The notes: a model not told the origin generated them from the sequence alone. Shown: positions 44,820 through 55,441, numbered from the stretch's first letter. The stretch is DNA of 64,000 bases from Novosphingobium sp. PC22D (GCF_002556635.1 NZ_MWMO01000012.1:1-64000), one strand, 5' to 3'. Numbers and translations: made by a program.

Positions 44820-45473
44820 TCAGCAGCCGCTAAGCTGCTGTTCCTTTCCGCCTTGGACTTGATAGGTGCCGTCCGGCTGCCGCAGGTACAGCGCCGAGAA
44901 GCTGCGCGAGCCCGTGAAATCAACGGTGAACGAGTTGTCGGCGTTGATCGCGCCGATCTCGCCGGTGATCGCCGTCGGGGCATCCGGCTTGGCGCCCGAA
45001 TTGTCGAAGGCGCTCTCGAAGTTGGCCACTTCCACCGGACCGTCCGGGCGCAGTTCGGTCAGGACCGTCCATTCGCACGAATTGCCCTGCCAGGTTCCAC
45101 CGCCCTTGCTGACGATCACCGGAAGCGCGCCGAATTCGTTATAGACGCGAAAACCGCTCAGCGCACCGAAGCTGCCGAGTTCGACCGCCTTGGGGAAGGT
45201 CTTGTCGGGCTTGCCGTCCTTCAGGTAGCTGACCGAAATCCGCCCCGGTTCGACATGCGCCGCGCCTTCCTTGGTGATCTGCTCGATCCGGACCGCACCG
45301 AATTCGGTATCGACCTCGCGCGTATCGACAACCGTATCGCCCGCCTGCTGGCTGGCAACGGCGGACGGAGTCGCATCGGCACCGGCCGCTTGCTCGCGGT
45401 CGGCGCCCTGCCCGCAACCGGCAAGCCCTGTCAGGCTCGCGGCGGCCAGGCCGATGCGCATCCATCCCTTCAC
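44820..45473 (-). CDS. Predicted lipoprotein of unknown function
   Basis: 217 residues from the GTG at 45473; the ATG at 45461 (four codons in) has AAGGGA close ahead and is an equally good start. Signal peptide with a clean lipobox LAGC. The mature part begins [11 protein letters not shown], then an extracytoplasmic beta-rich body ending EQQLSGC. No known domain recognised. It lies between epimerase and mutase in the propionyl-CoA run, so it is probably co-expressed with them; its role there is not evident. Confidence 0.75.
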   Translation of the reverse strand: MKGWMRIGLAAASLTGLAGCGQGADREQAAGADATPSAVASQQAGDTVVDTREVDTEFGAVRIEQITKEGAAHVEPGRISVSYLKDGKPDKTFPKAVELGSFGALSGFRVYNEFGALPVIVSKGGGTWQGNSCEWTVLTELRPDGPVEVANFESAFDNSGAKPDAPTAITGEIGAINADNSFTVDFTGSRSFSALYLRQPDGTYQVQGGKEQQLSGC

Positions 45474-45474
45474 C

Positions 45475-45912
45475 TCAGTGCGCCTCCTTGGGCGTTTCCA
45501 TGATCTCGGTGAGCTGGCCGCCCATGTCCTTGGGGTGGACGAAGAAGATCAGCGTGCCGTGGGCGCCGATCCGCGGCTCTCCGAGCACGCGCTTGCCGTG
45601 CCCCTCGAACCAGGCCTTGGCCTCATGGATATCGGGCACTTCGTAGCATACGTGGTGCTGGCCCCCGAGGGGGTTCTTCTCCAGCCACTTGCCGACCGCC
45701 GAATCCGCCTCGGTCGGCTGGAGCAGCTCGACCTGGGTGCCTGCGGTCCCGTTCTCGCCCGGCGTGTTGACGAAGCAGACACGCACCTTCTGGCTGTCGA
45801 GCACGAACGGCTCGGTGATGTCGGTCGCACCCATGATGTCGCGATAGAACGCGATCGACGCGTCGAGATCGGGCGTCGCCACGCCGATGTGGTTCATCCG
45901 GCCGAGTTTCAT
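45475..45912 (-). CDS. mce: Methylmalonyl-CoA epimerase
   Basis: 145 residues, two vicinal-oxygen-chelate modules: MNHIGVATPDLDASIAFYRDIMG and HHVCYEVPDI. Metal-site His and Glu residues (NHIGVA, VELLQP, HHVCYEV, LTEIME) are all present. Interconverts (S)- and (R)-methylmalonyl-CoA between carboxylase and mutase. The start at 45912 (MKLGRM) is the family N-terminus; the longer frame lies in the thiolase gap. Confidence 0.94.
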   Translation of the reverse strand: MKLGRMNHIGVATPDLDASIAFYRDIMGATDITEPFVLDSQKVRVCFVNTPGENGTAGTQVELLQPTEADSAVGKWLEKNPLGGQHHVCYEVPDIHEAKAWFEGHGKRVLGEPRIGAHGTLIFFVHPKDMGGQLTEIMETPKEAH

Positions 45913-45932
45913 CGCCTCGCTCTCCTTCGCGC

Positions 45933-47111
45933 TCAGACGCTCTCGATGACCATGGCGATCCCCTGGCCGCCGCCAATGCACATCGTGATCAGGCCGTACT
46001 TACCGCCGATCCGCTTCAACTCGTACATGCACTTGATGGTGAGCATGCACCCGGTCGCGCCGACCGGGTGGCCGATCGAGACGCCAGAACCGTTCGGATT
46101 GACCTTGGCCTCGTCGAAGCCGAGGCACTTGGCGACCGCGACGGCCTGCGCGGCGAACGCCTCGTTGCTCTCGATCACGTCGATCTGGTCGAGCGACAGC
46201 CCGGCGCGCTCGAGCGCGATCGGCACCGCCTTGATCGGGCCCTCGCCCATGTAGTCGGGCTCGACCCCGGCGTGGCCCCAGGCGACGATCTTGGCCATCG
46301 GCTTCAACCCGCGCTTCTCGACCTCGGCGCCGGTGGCGAGCACGACCATCGCCGCGCCGTCATTGATGCCCGAGGCGTTGCCCGCAGTGACCGCACCGTC
46401 CTTCTTGAAGGCGGCGCGCATCTTGCCGAGCACTTCCATGGTGGTATCGGCCTTGACGTGCTCGTCGGTGTCGAAAACGACCGTGCCCTTGCGGGTCTTC
46501 ACCTCGACCGGAAGGATCTGCTCCTTGAAGCGGCCTTCGGCGATCGCCGCCGAGGCCCGCTGGTGGCTGGTGACGGACAGCGCGTCCATGTCCTCGCGCG
46601 TGATCTGGTGGCGCTCGGCGACGTTCTCCGCGGTGATTCCCATGTGATAGCCGCCGATCGCGTCGGACAGGCCGAGCGTCAGCGCGTCTTCCTGCGTGTT
46701 GGCGCCCATCTTGCGACCCCAGCGCACGCCGTGATCGTGATAGGGCACGTTCGACATCGATTCCGCGCCGCCGGCCAGCGTGATGCTCGCCTCGCCCAGC
46801 TTCATCATCTGCGCCGCCGAAACGATCGCCTGGACGCCCGAGCCGCACAGGCGGTTGAGCGTCAGCGCCGGCGTTGCGAGCGGCACGCCCGCCTCGATGC
46901 CGATCACGCGGCTGAGCATCTCGTCGCGCGCGCTGGTGGGCATGACCTGCCCGACGACGACATGCTGCACCGCCTCGGCCTCGACTCCGGCACGGCTGAG
47001 CGCTTCCTTGGCGACGAGCGCGCCGAGATCGGCGGGCATGAACGACTTGAGCGATCCGCCGAAATCCCCGACCGCCGTCCGCACGCCGCTGACGATATAG
47101 ACATCTTCCAT
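45933..47111 (-). CDS. Acetyl-CoA C-acetyltransferase (thiolase)
   Basis: 392 residues, the standard biosynthetic/degradative thiolase length. Active-site Cys89 in LNRLCGSGVQA, NEAFAAQ, His in GHPVGATGC and the final Cys in CIGGGQG. Cleaves 3-ketoacyl-CoA or condenses acetyl-CoA. With the methylmalonyl-CoA pathway it could cleave 3-keto acyl chains to propionyl-CoA (BktB-like), or act in polyhydroxyalkanoate metabolism. Chain-length preference cannot be read from sequence. Confidence 0.92.
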   Translation of the reverse strand: MEDVYIVSGVRTAVGDFGGSLKSFMPADLGALVAKEALSRAGVEAEAVQHVVVGQVMPTSARDEMLSRVIGIEAGVPLATPALTLNRLCGSGVQAIVSAAQMMKLGEASITLAGGAESMSNVPYHDHGVRWGRKMGANTQEDALTLGLSDAIGGYHMGITAENVAERHQITREDMDALSVTSHQRASAAIAEGRFKEQILPVEVKTRKGTVVFDTDEHVKADTTMEVLGKMRAAFKKDGAVTAGNASGINDGAAMVVLATGAEVEKRGLKPMAKIVAWGHAGVEPDYMGEGPIKAVPIALERAGLSLDQIDVIESNEAFAAQAVAVAKCLGFDEAKVNPNGSGVSIGHPVGATGCMLTIKCMYELKRIGGKYGLITMCIGGGQGIAMVIESV

Positions 47112-47136
47112 GTGCTGGTCCTTTCCCTCCCGACTA

Positions 47137-48666
<1,530 letters not shown>

Positions 48667-48709
48667 TCCCAATCCTCGCTGAGCCCCTCGGGGGCCTGGA
48701 AAACGTGAC

Positions 48710-48724
48710 ACTGCCTAAGGCAGT
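48710..48724 (-). promoter_or_regulatory. Palindrome in the pccB leader region
   Basis: ACTGCCT-A-AGGCAGT, seven perfect bases on each side of one, 44 bases before the pccB start. It overlaps the place of the -10 region predicted from a TTGACG at about 48735-48740 on the minus strand. Confidence 0.5.
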
Positions 48725-48746
48725 TCACAGCGGCCACGTCAATAGT

Positions 48747-48764
48747 TTTAATCGTGCGATTAAA
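48747..48764 (-). promoter_or_regulatory. Perfect palindrome, probable TetR-type operator upstream of pccB
   Basis: TTTAATCG-TG-CGATTAAA: 8-bp arms with two-base spacer. It lies 81 bases before the pccB start, AT-rich in GC-rich DNA, the usual shape of a TetR-family operator. Which regulator binds it is unknown. Confidence 0.55.
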
Positions 48765-48811
48765 CCGCCGCCATGGTCAATTCCGCCTGCCCGCACGTCT
48801 CTTTGCGGTGT

Positions 48812-50158
48812 CTATTTGAGCAGCACCAGCTCTTCGGCCATCGTCGGATGGATCGCGACGGTGGCGTCGAAATCGGCCTTGGTGAGCCCCGCCTTCACCG
48901 CCACGGCGGCGGCCTGCATGATCTCGGGCGCTTCCTGACCGATCATGTGAATCCCCACCACGCGGCCGGTGTTGCCGTCGCAGATCATCTTGTAGAGCGA
49001 ACGCTCGTTGCGGCCCGCGACGACGTTCTTCATCGCGCGGAAGTCGCTCTCGTAGACCTTGACCGAGCCGAGCTTGTTGCGCGCCTCGCCCTCGGTCATT
49101 CCGACCGCGGCGATCGGCGGATGGCTGAACACCGCCGAGGGAATGCAGTCGTAGTCGACCGTGCACGGATTGTCCCCGAAAACGCTGTCGGCAAAGGCCT
49201 GTCCCTCGCGAATCGCGACCGGGGTAAGCTGCACGCGATTGGTCACGTCGCCGATCGCATAGATGTGATCGACCGAACTCTTCGAAGTCTCGTCGACCCG
49301 GATCGCGCCCTTGTCGTCGATCTCGACGCCGACGGTCTCAAGGCCGAGTCCCTCGACGTTCGGCACGCGGCCGGTGGCGAAGAGCACGCAATCCACCTCG
49401 ATGGGATCGTGGTTGGTCATCTCGACGCGCAAGGCGCCCTCGTCGGTGCGTTCGATCCCGCGGAACGAGGCATTGAAGCGGAACTGGATGCCCTTGGTGA
49501 TCGAGATCTGCAGCAGGCGGTCGCGCAGCGACTCGTCGTAGCCGCGCAGGAGCTGGTCCGATCGGTTGATCAGCGTCACCTTGGCGCCGAACTGGTGGAA
49601 GATCCCGGCGAACTCGTTGGCGATGTAGCCCGCGCCGGCGATCAGCACCCGGCCGGGGATGGCGTCGAGATGGAACGCCTCGTTCGAGGTGATGCCCAGC
49701 TCGTGACCGGGACAGGCCGGAACATGCGGCCGCGCGCCCGTCGCGACGAGGATGTACTTCGCGGTGAAGGTCCTGCCGCTCGCCAGCGTGACTTCGTGCG
49801 GGCCGGTGATCGTCGCGCGCTCGTGGAAGATCTCGACCCCGTTGTTCTCGAGCGTCTGGGTATAGAGACCGTTGAGCCGGTCGACGTCGCTCAGCACGTT
49901 GTCGCGCAGGCGGACCCAGTCGAAGGTGCAGTGGGGAATGTCCCAGCCGAACTGCTTCGCGTCCTCGAGATCCTCGGCGAAGTGCGCGCCGTAGACGAGC
50001 ATCTTCTTGGGCACGCAGCCCCGGATCACACAAGTGCCTCCCACCCGGTGCTCTTCCGCGACCGCGACCTTCGCGCCATAGGCGGCGGCCACCCGCGAGG
50101 CGCGCACGCCCCCCGATCCGGCGCCGATGGTGAACAGGTCGTAGTCGTAGTCGGACAT
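48812..50158 (-). CDS. gor: Glutathione-disulfide reductase
   Basis: 448 residues. FAD/NADPH disulfide reductase: FAD loop IGAGSGGVRASRVAA, redox pair Cys43-Cys48 in GGTCVIRGCVPKKM, NAD(P) loop GAGYIANEFAG with Arg-rich NRSDQLLRGYDE, and the C-terminal HPTMAEELV with catalytic His-Glu. Plant-type glutathione reductases share GTCVIRGCVPKK. Keeps glutathione reduced for GSTs and glutaredoxins. Upstream 188-base gap to pgi shows nothing clear. Confidence 0.95.
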   Translation of the reverse strand: MSDYDYDLFTIGAGSGGVRASRVAAAYGAKVAVAEEHRVGGTCVIRGCVPKKMLVYGAHFAEDLEDAKQFGWDIPHCTFDWVRLRDNVLSDVDRLNGLYTQTLENNGVEIFHERATITGPHEVTLASGRTFTAKYILVATGARPHVPACPGHELGITSNEAFHLDAIPGRVLIAGAGYIANEFAGIFHQFGAKVTLINRSDQLLRGYDESLRDRLLQISITKGIQFRFNASFRGIERTDEGALRVEMTNHDPIEVDCVLFATGRVPNVEGLGLETVGVEIDDKGAIRVDETSKSSVDHIYAIGDVTNRVQLTPVAIREGQAFADSVFGDNPCTVDYDCIPSAVFSHPPIAAVGMTEGEARNKLGSVKVYESDFRAMKNVVAGRNERSLYKMICDGNTGRVVGIHMIGQEAPEIMQAAAVAVKAGLTKADFDATVAIHPTMAEELVLLK

Positions 50159-50346
50159 GGGTCAGCCTCGTGGTTGCGTTGCCGCGCATATGGCCCCTGG
50201 CCGCGCCGATGCCAATCCGCCGCACGGCCGGGCTCGACAGGTGAGAGCCTCGGCGCCGGGTGTAAGGTGCGGCGGCGGAGCGCCCCGCAGGGCAGCCCGC
50301 TCCGCTCCGTCGTGTGCGCGACGCGCGTCCGGGCCGATGCGCTTCC

Positions 50347-51882
50347 CTACGCGATCCCCGCTTCCGCAAGCAGCGCCTCGGTCGAGGCATCGAAGGCGGT
50401 GTCGCCCGCCTCGATCTGCTTGGCGATCGCCTTGCCGAGTTCGACGCCGAACTGGTCGAACGGGTTGATCCCCATCAGCACCGCATTGGCGAACGTGCGG
50501 TGCTCGTGGAATGCGATCAGCGCGCCGAAGCTGGCGGGTGTGACGGCGTCGAGCAGGATCGTCGCCGAGGGCCGGTCACCCGGATAGGCGCGCGCCGGAT
50601 CGTCGCTCGGCTTGCCCGCCATCAGCGCCGCGCCCTGCGCGAAGCAGTTCGACAGCAGGATGCGGTGATGCACCGGCGCGAGATCGTGGCCCGGCGCGAT
50701 CGACGCGATGAAGTCGACCGGCACGAGGTTGGTGCCCTGGTGGAGAAGCTGGAACACCGCGTGCTGCGCGTCGGTGCCGACGCCGCCCCAGGTGATCGGC
50801 GCGGTCGGCCCGTCGACCGGCGCTCCTTCGCTGGTCACCGACTTGCCGTTCGATTCCATCTCTAACTGCTGGAGATAGTCGGGAAGCAGCGCCAGCCGTT
50901 CGTCATAAGCGAAGACCGCGCGCGTCTGGCAGCCGCGCAGGCGGGTGTAATACTGGTCGGCGAAGGCGGCACGCAACGGCAAGTTCGCGCGGCCTTCGGT
51001 ATCGGCGAAGTGACGGTCCATCGTCGCCGCGCCCTCGAGCATCTCGGCGAAGTCGGGCCAGCCAAGCGCCATCGCCACGGGGAAGCCGATCGAGGACCAC
51101 AGCGAATAGCGCCCGCCCACGCTTTCGGAGAAGGGCAGTACACGGGTTTCGTCGACGCCCCACTCGATCGCCTTGTCGGGCGAAGCGGTCAGCGCCACGA
51201 CGCGGCCGTAGGGATCGGCGATGCCGGCTTCGCGCATCCAGGCGATCACGCTTTCGGCGTTGGTCATGGTCTCGATCGTGGTGAAGGTCTTGGAGGCCAC
51301 TGCGAGCATCGTCGTCGCCGGATCGCAGGCGGCGAAGGCCTGTTCGAGCGCGCAGCCGTCGATGTTCGAGACGACGTGGACGTCGACCATCGCCCCGCCC
51401 TCCTCGCCGTTGGCGCGCGCCAGCGCGTCGACCGCGAGCGCCGGGCCGAGCGCGGAGCCGCCGATACCGACGTGAATCAGATGTTTGACCTCGCCCATCG
51501 CGCCGCGGTGGATGGCCTCGACGATCGCGGCCATGCGCGAGTGATAGCCGTGCGCCTGCTCGACGCTTTCCGGCTTGCCGACGCCGCGCTGCGCGGTGTG
51601 CTCGGCAGCGCGCCCCTCGGTGACGTTGACGATCGCGCCGTCGAACAGCGCCGCGCGCTTCGCGGTGAAATCCGCCGCCTCGGCCAGCGCCTCGAAGCCG
51701 TCGAGGTGCGCGCCGTCGAGGTGGGTCTTGCTCCAGTCGAAGCGGATGCCCTCGCCTTCCTCGAGTTCGAAGCGGGTCGAAAGCGCCTCGAGCCGGGCCG
51801 CGCCGTCGGCGAAGAGCGCATCAAGCTTCGGCTTCGGCAAGGATTTGAGCCGATCCCATTCCGCTTTGGTCGATTGGGCCAT
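50347..51882 (-). CDS. pgi: Glucose-6-phosphate isomerase
   Basis: 511 residues. Start at the ATG 51882 with AAGGGGGG ahead; the open frame to 53178 is spurious and overlaps lepB and rnc on the other strand. PGI motifs: HVGIGGSALGP, the substrate loop VASKTFTTIETM, VGGRYSLWSSIGFP and the active-site region GMNPFDQ-like MGINPFDQFGVELGK. Interconverts glucose-6-phosphate and fructose-6-phosphate; with no phosphofructokinase seen here, use in gluconeogenesis or the Entner-Doudoroff side is likely. Confidence 0.96.
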   Translation of the reverse strand: MAQSTKAEWDRLKSLPKPKLDALFADGAARLEALSTRFELEEGEGIRFDWSKTHLDGAHLDGFEALAEAADFTAKRAALFDGAIVNVTEGRAAEHTAQRGVGKPESVEQAHGYHSRMAAIVEAIHRGAMGEVKHLIHVGIGGSALGPALAVDALARANGEEGGAMVDVHVVSNIDGCALEQAFAACDPATTMLAVASKTFTTIETMTNAESVIAWMREAGIADPYGRVVALTASPDKAIEWGVDETRVLPFSESVGGRYSLWSSIGFPVAMALGWPDFAEMLEGAATMDRHFADTEGRANLPLRAAFADQYYTRLRGCQTRAVFAYDERLALLPDYLQQLEMESNGKSVTSEGAPVDGPTAPITWGGVGTDAQHAVFQLLHQGTNLVPVDFIASIAPGHDLAPVHHRILLSNCFAQGAALMAGKPSDDPARAYPGDRPSATILLDAVTPASFGALIAFHEHRTFANAVLMGINPFDQFGVELGKAIAKQIEAGDTAFDASTEALLAEAGIA

Positions 51883-52011
51883 GTTATCCCCCCTTGTCCC
51901 GGCTAGTGCGGCGCGATTGCGCGGCCTTATGCATGTTGCGAGTGCGAAGGCCAAGCCGCAATGCGCGAATTGAACGGTGCATGACACTTGACGCAGGGAA
52001 GGCCCCGCAAC

Positions 52012-52857
52012 ATGGGGGTTGCGATGACTGAAACCGTCCCCGCTGAGGCAGCCAAGACTGGCGAGAATCCGGCCAAGGAGGAAAAGCACGACAGCTTTTT
52101 CGTGTTCCTGATCAAGACGGTACTGATCGTGCTCGTCTTCCGGACCTTCATTTTTTCGCCGTTCAACATCCCCAGCGAATCGATGCTGCCGCGGCTCGAG
52201 AACGGAGACTACCTGCTCGCGTCCAAGTGGTCCTACGGCTTTTCGCGCTATTCGATGCCGTTCAGCGTGCCGCTGCTTCCGGGGCGCATTTTCGCCGACC
52301 AGCCCGAGCGCGGCGACGTCGTGATCTTCAAGGCGCCGCCCGGCAACGACGTGGACTACATCAAGCGCGTGATCGGCCTGCCCGGCGACCAGATCCAGGT
52401 GCGCGGCGGACAAGTGATCCTCAACGGCGAGCCGATTCCAAGGAAGCGGATCGCGGACTTCGAGATCGAGATCAGCGACAACACCCGCTGCTACGCCTAC
52501 GAGTTCGAAGCGCGCCGCGACGACGGCACCCCGGTGTGCCGCTATCCGCAATACCGCGAGACGCTGCCCGGCGGGCGCAGCTACAACGTGCTCGATCTCG
52601 GCCAGACACCGCAGGACGACACCGGCACCTACATCGTGCCCGAAGGCGACATGTTCCTGATGGGCGACAACCGCGACAACTCGCTCGACAGCCGCTTCCC
52701 ACCGATCGAGGGCCAGGGCATCGGCATCGTCCCGCAGGCGAACCTGGTCGGCAAGGCCACGATCGTGATGTTCTCGACCGACGGCGGCGCCTCGTGGTTC
52801 AAGCCGTGGACCTGGTTCACCGCGGCCCGCTGGGACCGGATCGGCGGGACGTTCTGA
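52012..52857 (+). CDS. lepB: Signal peptidase I
   Basis: 281 residues from the ATG at 52012 (AGGGAAGG upstream); an ATG at 52024 (MTETVPAE) is an alternative. One membrane helix (about 31-50). Catalytic Ser57 in IPSESMLPRL, general-base Lys118 in YIKRVIGLPGD, and the family box MGDNRDNSLDSR. Cleaves Sec and Tat signal peptides on the periplasmic side. It starts the lepB-rnc-era unit, a conserved bacterial order. Confidence 0.95.
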   Translation: MGVAMTETVPAEAAKTGENPAKEEKHDSFFVFLIKTVLIVLVFRTFIFSPFNIPSESMLPRLENGDYLLASKWSYGFSRYSMPFSVPLLPGRIFADQPERGDVVIFKAPPGNDVDYIKRVIGLPGDQIQVRGGQVILNGEPIPRKRIADFEIEISDNTRCYAYEFEARRDDGTPVCRYPQYRETLPGGRSYNVLDLGQTPQDDTGTYIVPEGDMFLMGDNRDNSLDSRFPPIEGQGIGIVPQANLVGKATIVMFSTDGGASWFKPWTWFTAARWDRIGGTF

Positions 52858-53526
52858 GTGCTCGAGCAAGCGGTACGCGACTATATCGCCGCGCTGATCG
52901 GCGCGCCGCCGAAAGACGACGCCTTGTGGATCGAGGCGCTGACTCACGGCAGCACCGGTGAGCGGCGCACTTACGAGCGGCTCGAATTTCTCGGTGACCG
53001 CGTGCTCGGCCTGTCGATCGCCGAGTGGCTCCATGCCACGAGCCAGGACGCCGAAGGCCGGCTCTCGCAGCGGCTCAACGCGCTCGTGAGCCGCGCGACC
53101 TGCGCCGACATCGCGCGCGAGATCGACCTTGGCCGCCACATCCGCCTGGGTAAGCAGGCGCGCGACGACGGCGGCCATGACAGCGACAACATCCTGGGCG
53201 ACGTCATCGAGGCGCTGATCGGCGCCTGCTTCCTTGAACGCGGCTGGGAGGCAGCGCGCGGGATGGTCCGCACGCTGTGGTCAGGCGCGATGGAAGGCAA
53301 GGCGGGCAAGCGCAAGCATCCCAAGTCCGCCCTCCAGGAATGGGCCGCGGGCAACAAGCGGCGCATGCCCGAATACCGCCTGATCGAACGCGCCGGCCCC
53401 GACCACGCATTGCGCTTCACCGTCGAGGTGACCGTCCACGGCGTCGGCGCGGTGCAGGCGACCGCCACCAGCAAGCAGGACGCGGAAACCCGCGCCGCCG
53501 AGGAATTCATGGAGAAATACGCGTGA
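52858..53526 (+). CDS. rnc: Ribonuclease III
   Basis: 222 residues. Endonuclease domain with the signature ERLEFLGDRVLGL and the second metal site in DNILGDVIEALIGACFLERG; a C-terminal double-stranded RNA-binding domain from about 150 (PKSALQEWAAGNKRRMPEYRLIE) ends in AAEEFMEKYA. Processes rRNA and structured mRNAs. GTG start at 52858 immediately after the lepB stop; the stop overlaps the era start as GTGA. Confidence 0.95.
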   Translation: MLEQAVRDYIAALIGAPPKDDALWIEALTHGSTGERRTYERLEFLGDRVLGLSIAEWLHATSQDAEGRLSQRLNALVSRATCADIAREIDLGRHIRLGKQARDDGGHDSDNILGDVIEALIGACFLERGWEAARGMVRTLWSGAMEGKAGKRKHPKSALQEWAAGNKRRMPEYRLIERAGPDHALRFTVEVTVHGVGAVQATATSKQDAETRAAEEFMEKYA

Positions 53527-54410
53527 GCACGCATTGCGGCCTCGTCGCGGTGATCGGCGCGCCGAATGCCGGCAAGTCGACGCTCGTCAACGCACTCGTC
53601 GGCCAGAAGGTGGCGATCACTTCGTCGAAGGCGCAGACCACGCGCGCGCGGCTGCTCGGCATCGCGCTGGCGGGCGAAGTGCAGATCATCCTCGCCGATA
53701 CGCCGGGCATCTTCCAGCCGCGCCGCCGGCTCGACCGCGCAATGGTCGCCGCCGCCTGGGAAGGCGCGCAGGAGGCCGATGCGATCCTGCTGGTGGTCGA
53801 TTGCGTGAAGCTGCGCCGCCACGAGCTGGAACCGCTGCGCGAGGCGCTCAGGGATCGGCCCGAGCGTAAAATTCTCGTCATCAACAAGGTCGATGCCAGC
53901 GCCAAGGAACCGCTGCTCGTGCTGGCGCAGGAACTGGCCGGCGAATTCGAGGAGACGTTCTTCGTTTCGGCACTCACCGGCGACGGCGTGCCCGAACTCA
54001 AGGACCGGCTCGCCGCGCTCATGCCCGAAGGCCCATGGCTCTACCCCGAAGACCAGGTGTCCGACGCCAGCGAGCGCCTGCTCGCCTGCGAGATCACGCG
54101 CGAGCAGCTCTTCCGCAAGCTGCGCGACGAACTGCCCTACGACAGCGCGGTGCGGCCCGAATCGTACCAGCAGCGCAAGGACGGCTCCGTGGAGATCCGT
54201 CAGCAGATCGTCGTCGCGCGCGACAGCCAGAAGGCGATCGTGCTCGGCAGGCGCGGCGCGATGATCAAGGAAATCGGCGAAGCCGCGCGCAAGGAACTGG
54301 CGCAGGTGCTCGGGCAGACCGTCCACCTGTTCCTCCACGTCAAGGTCGAGGAAGGCTGGGCCGAAGCGCGCGACATCTACGAGGAAATCGGACTGGACTG
54401 GGTGAAATGA
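53523..54410 (+). CDS. era: GTPase Era
   Basis: 295 residues. G1 GAPNAGKST (12-20), effector SKAQTTRARLLGI, G3 ADTPGIFQP, G4 NKVD, then a KH domain with VLGRRGAMIKEIGEAARKEL (GXXG RRGA). Assembles the 30S subunit by binding the 3' end of 16S rRNA. GTG start at 53523. The following gene overlaps its stop by four bases. Confidence 0.97.
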   Translation: MSTHCGLVAVIGAPNAGKSTLVNALVGQKVAITSSKAQTTRARLLGIALAGEVQIILADTPGIFQPRRRLDRAMVAAAWEGAQEADAILLVVDCVKLRRHELEPLREALRDRPERKILVINKVDASAKEPLLVLAQELAGEFEETFFVSALTGDGVPELKDRLAALMPEGPWLYPEDQVSDASERLLACEITREQLFRKLRDELPYDSAVRPESYQQRKDGSVEIRQQIVVARDSQKAIVLGRRGAMIKEIGEAARKELAQVLGQTVHLFLHVKVEEGWAEARDIYEEIGLDWVK

Positions 54411-55270
54411 GGCTATCGGCACTGTTCCTGGCGGCTGCAGCCGCGCTTTCGGCCACGGCCTGCGTCGGCCCCTTCGCCGCCGGTGCCGCCGCCCCGCCGT
54501 TTGCCGGCAATTACGTCGCGCTCGGCGCCTCGTTCGCGGCCGGGCCGGGACTGGGCGAACTCAAGCCCGGCTCGCCGGCGCGCTGCGCGCAGACCATGCA
54601 GGGCTATCCCACGCTCATCGCCGAGCAGCTTCGCATGGCGCTGGTCGACGCCTCGTGCAGCGGCGCCACGACGATGCACGTGCTCCACGGCTGGAAGGAG
54701 TTGCCGCCGCAGATCGACGCGCTGACCGCGGATACCGCGCTGGTGACCGTCACCGTCGGCGGCAACGACCTGAACTACGTCGGCAACCTTTTCGCCGCGA
54801 GCTGCGCGCCCGACGGCACCTCGCAAGTCGCGGGGCGCAAGTTCGTCTGCCCCGAACCGCGCCGCCCGACCGAAGAGCAGTACGCCGCGGTCGAAGCGAA
54901 CCTGCGCGAGATCGCCAGTCAGGTGCGCACCCGCGCGCCCAACGCACGACTCGCCTTCGTCACCTATCTCTCGCTGGTCCCGCAGACGCCCTGCGCCGCC
55001 GCGCCGCTGAGCGCGCAGGCCGTCGCCATCTCGACCGAGATCGCCGACCGCCTGAGCGCGATGACCCGCCGCGTGGCCGAGGAGGCCGGCGCCCTGCTCG
55101 TCCCGATCGATGACGAATCGCGCCTCCACACCGCCTGCGACGCCGAGCCCTGGACTTGGGGCGCGAGGGCGACCGTGCCCGGCGACGGCATCGCCTGGCA
55201 CCCCAACGCCGCCGGCATGCGCGCGACGGCCAGCGCGGTCATCGCCGCGCTGGCCAGCCGGACGCGATAG
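54407..55270 (+). CDS. Exported SGNH/GDSL-family hydrolase
   Basis: 287 residues. An N-terminal signal (RLSALFLAAAAALSATAC; possible lipoprotein) precedes an SGNH fold: block I is NYVALGASFAAGPG with Ser42 in GASF rather than GDSL, CSGATTMHVLHG, block III VGGNDLNYVG and block V IAWHPNAAGM with the catalytic His. Similar to secreted lipases/esterases of the actinobacterial type with disulfide-forming cysteines (ARCAQTM, ASCAPDG, FVCPEP, TPCAA). It is translationally coupled to era, a pairing without obvious reason. Substrate unknown. Confidence 0.86.
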   Translation: MRLSALFLAAAAALSATACVGPFAAGAAAPPFAGNYVALGASFAAGPGLGELKPGSPARCAQTMQGYPTLIAEQLRMALVDASCSGATTMHVLHGWKELPPQIDALTADTALVTVTVGGNDLNYVGNLFAASCAPDGTSQVAGRKFVCPEPRRPTEEQYAAVEANLREIASQVRTRAPNARLAFVTYLSLVPQTPCAAAPLSAQAVAISTEIADRLSAMTRRVAEEAGALLVPIDDESRLHTACDAEPWTWGARATVPGDGIAWHPNAAGMRATASAVIAALASRTR

Positions 55271-55280
55271 CGCCGAGACG

Positions 55281-55311
55281 AGCCGCCTCAGGGGCGCGGC
55301 TGCGGCTTTTC
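55281..55311 (+). terminator. Probable terminator of the lepB-rnc-era unit
   Basis: AGCCGC (55281-55286) can pair with either of two tandem GCGGCT copies (55296-55301 or 55302-55307), followed by TTTT. The choice of arms is ambiguous. Confidence 0.6.
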
Positions 55312-55358
55312 ACTGCTTGCGCATAGAAGCCCGATGTCATCCAGGGCGTAGGTCGGAT

Positions 55359-55383
55359 GGGGGTTTTCGGAGCCCCCTTTCTT
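55359..55383 (+). terminator. Possible second hairpin before the MFS gene
   Basis: GGGGG (55359-55363) and CCCCC (55373-55377) followed by TTTCTT. A weak terminator or attenuator in the 171-base gap. Confidence 0.4.
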
Positions 55384-55441
55384 GCCTCTTGCGTGATCGA
55401 CCGCCATGCTGGCGGACGGGCAATTCGGCAAGGGGGCCGCA

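Noticed and set aside
42586..44862. 758-residue plus-strand frame antisense to methylmalonyl-CoA mutase
   Set aside because: The minus-strand mutase is complete with all motifs. Long antisense frames are expected in DNA this GC-rich; the translation is Arg/Asp/Val-rich without domains.
50347..53178. 943-residue frame reading through upstream of pgi
   Set aside because: Only the part from 51882 is phosphoglucose isomerase. The rest crosses the divergent promoter and lies antisense to lepB and rnc.
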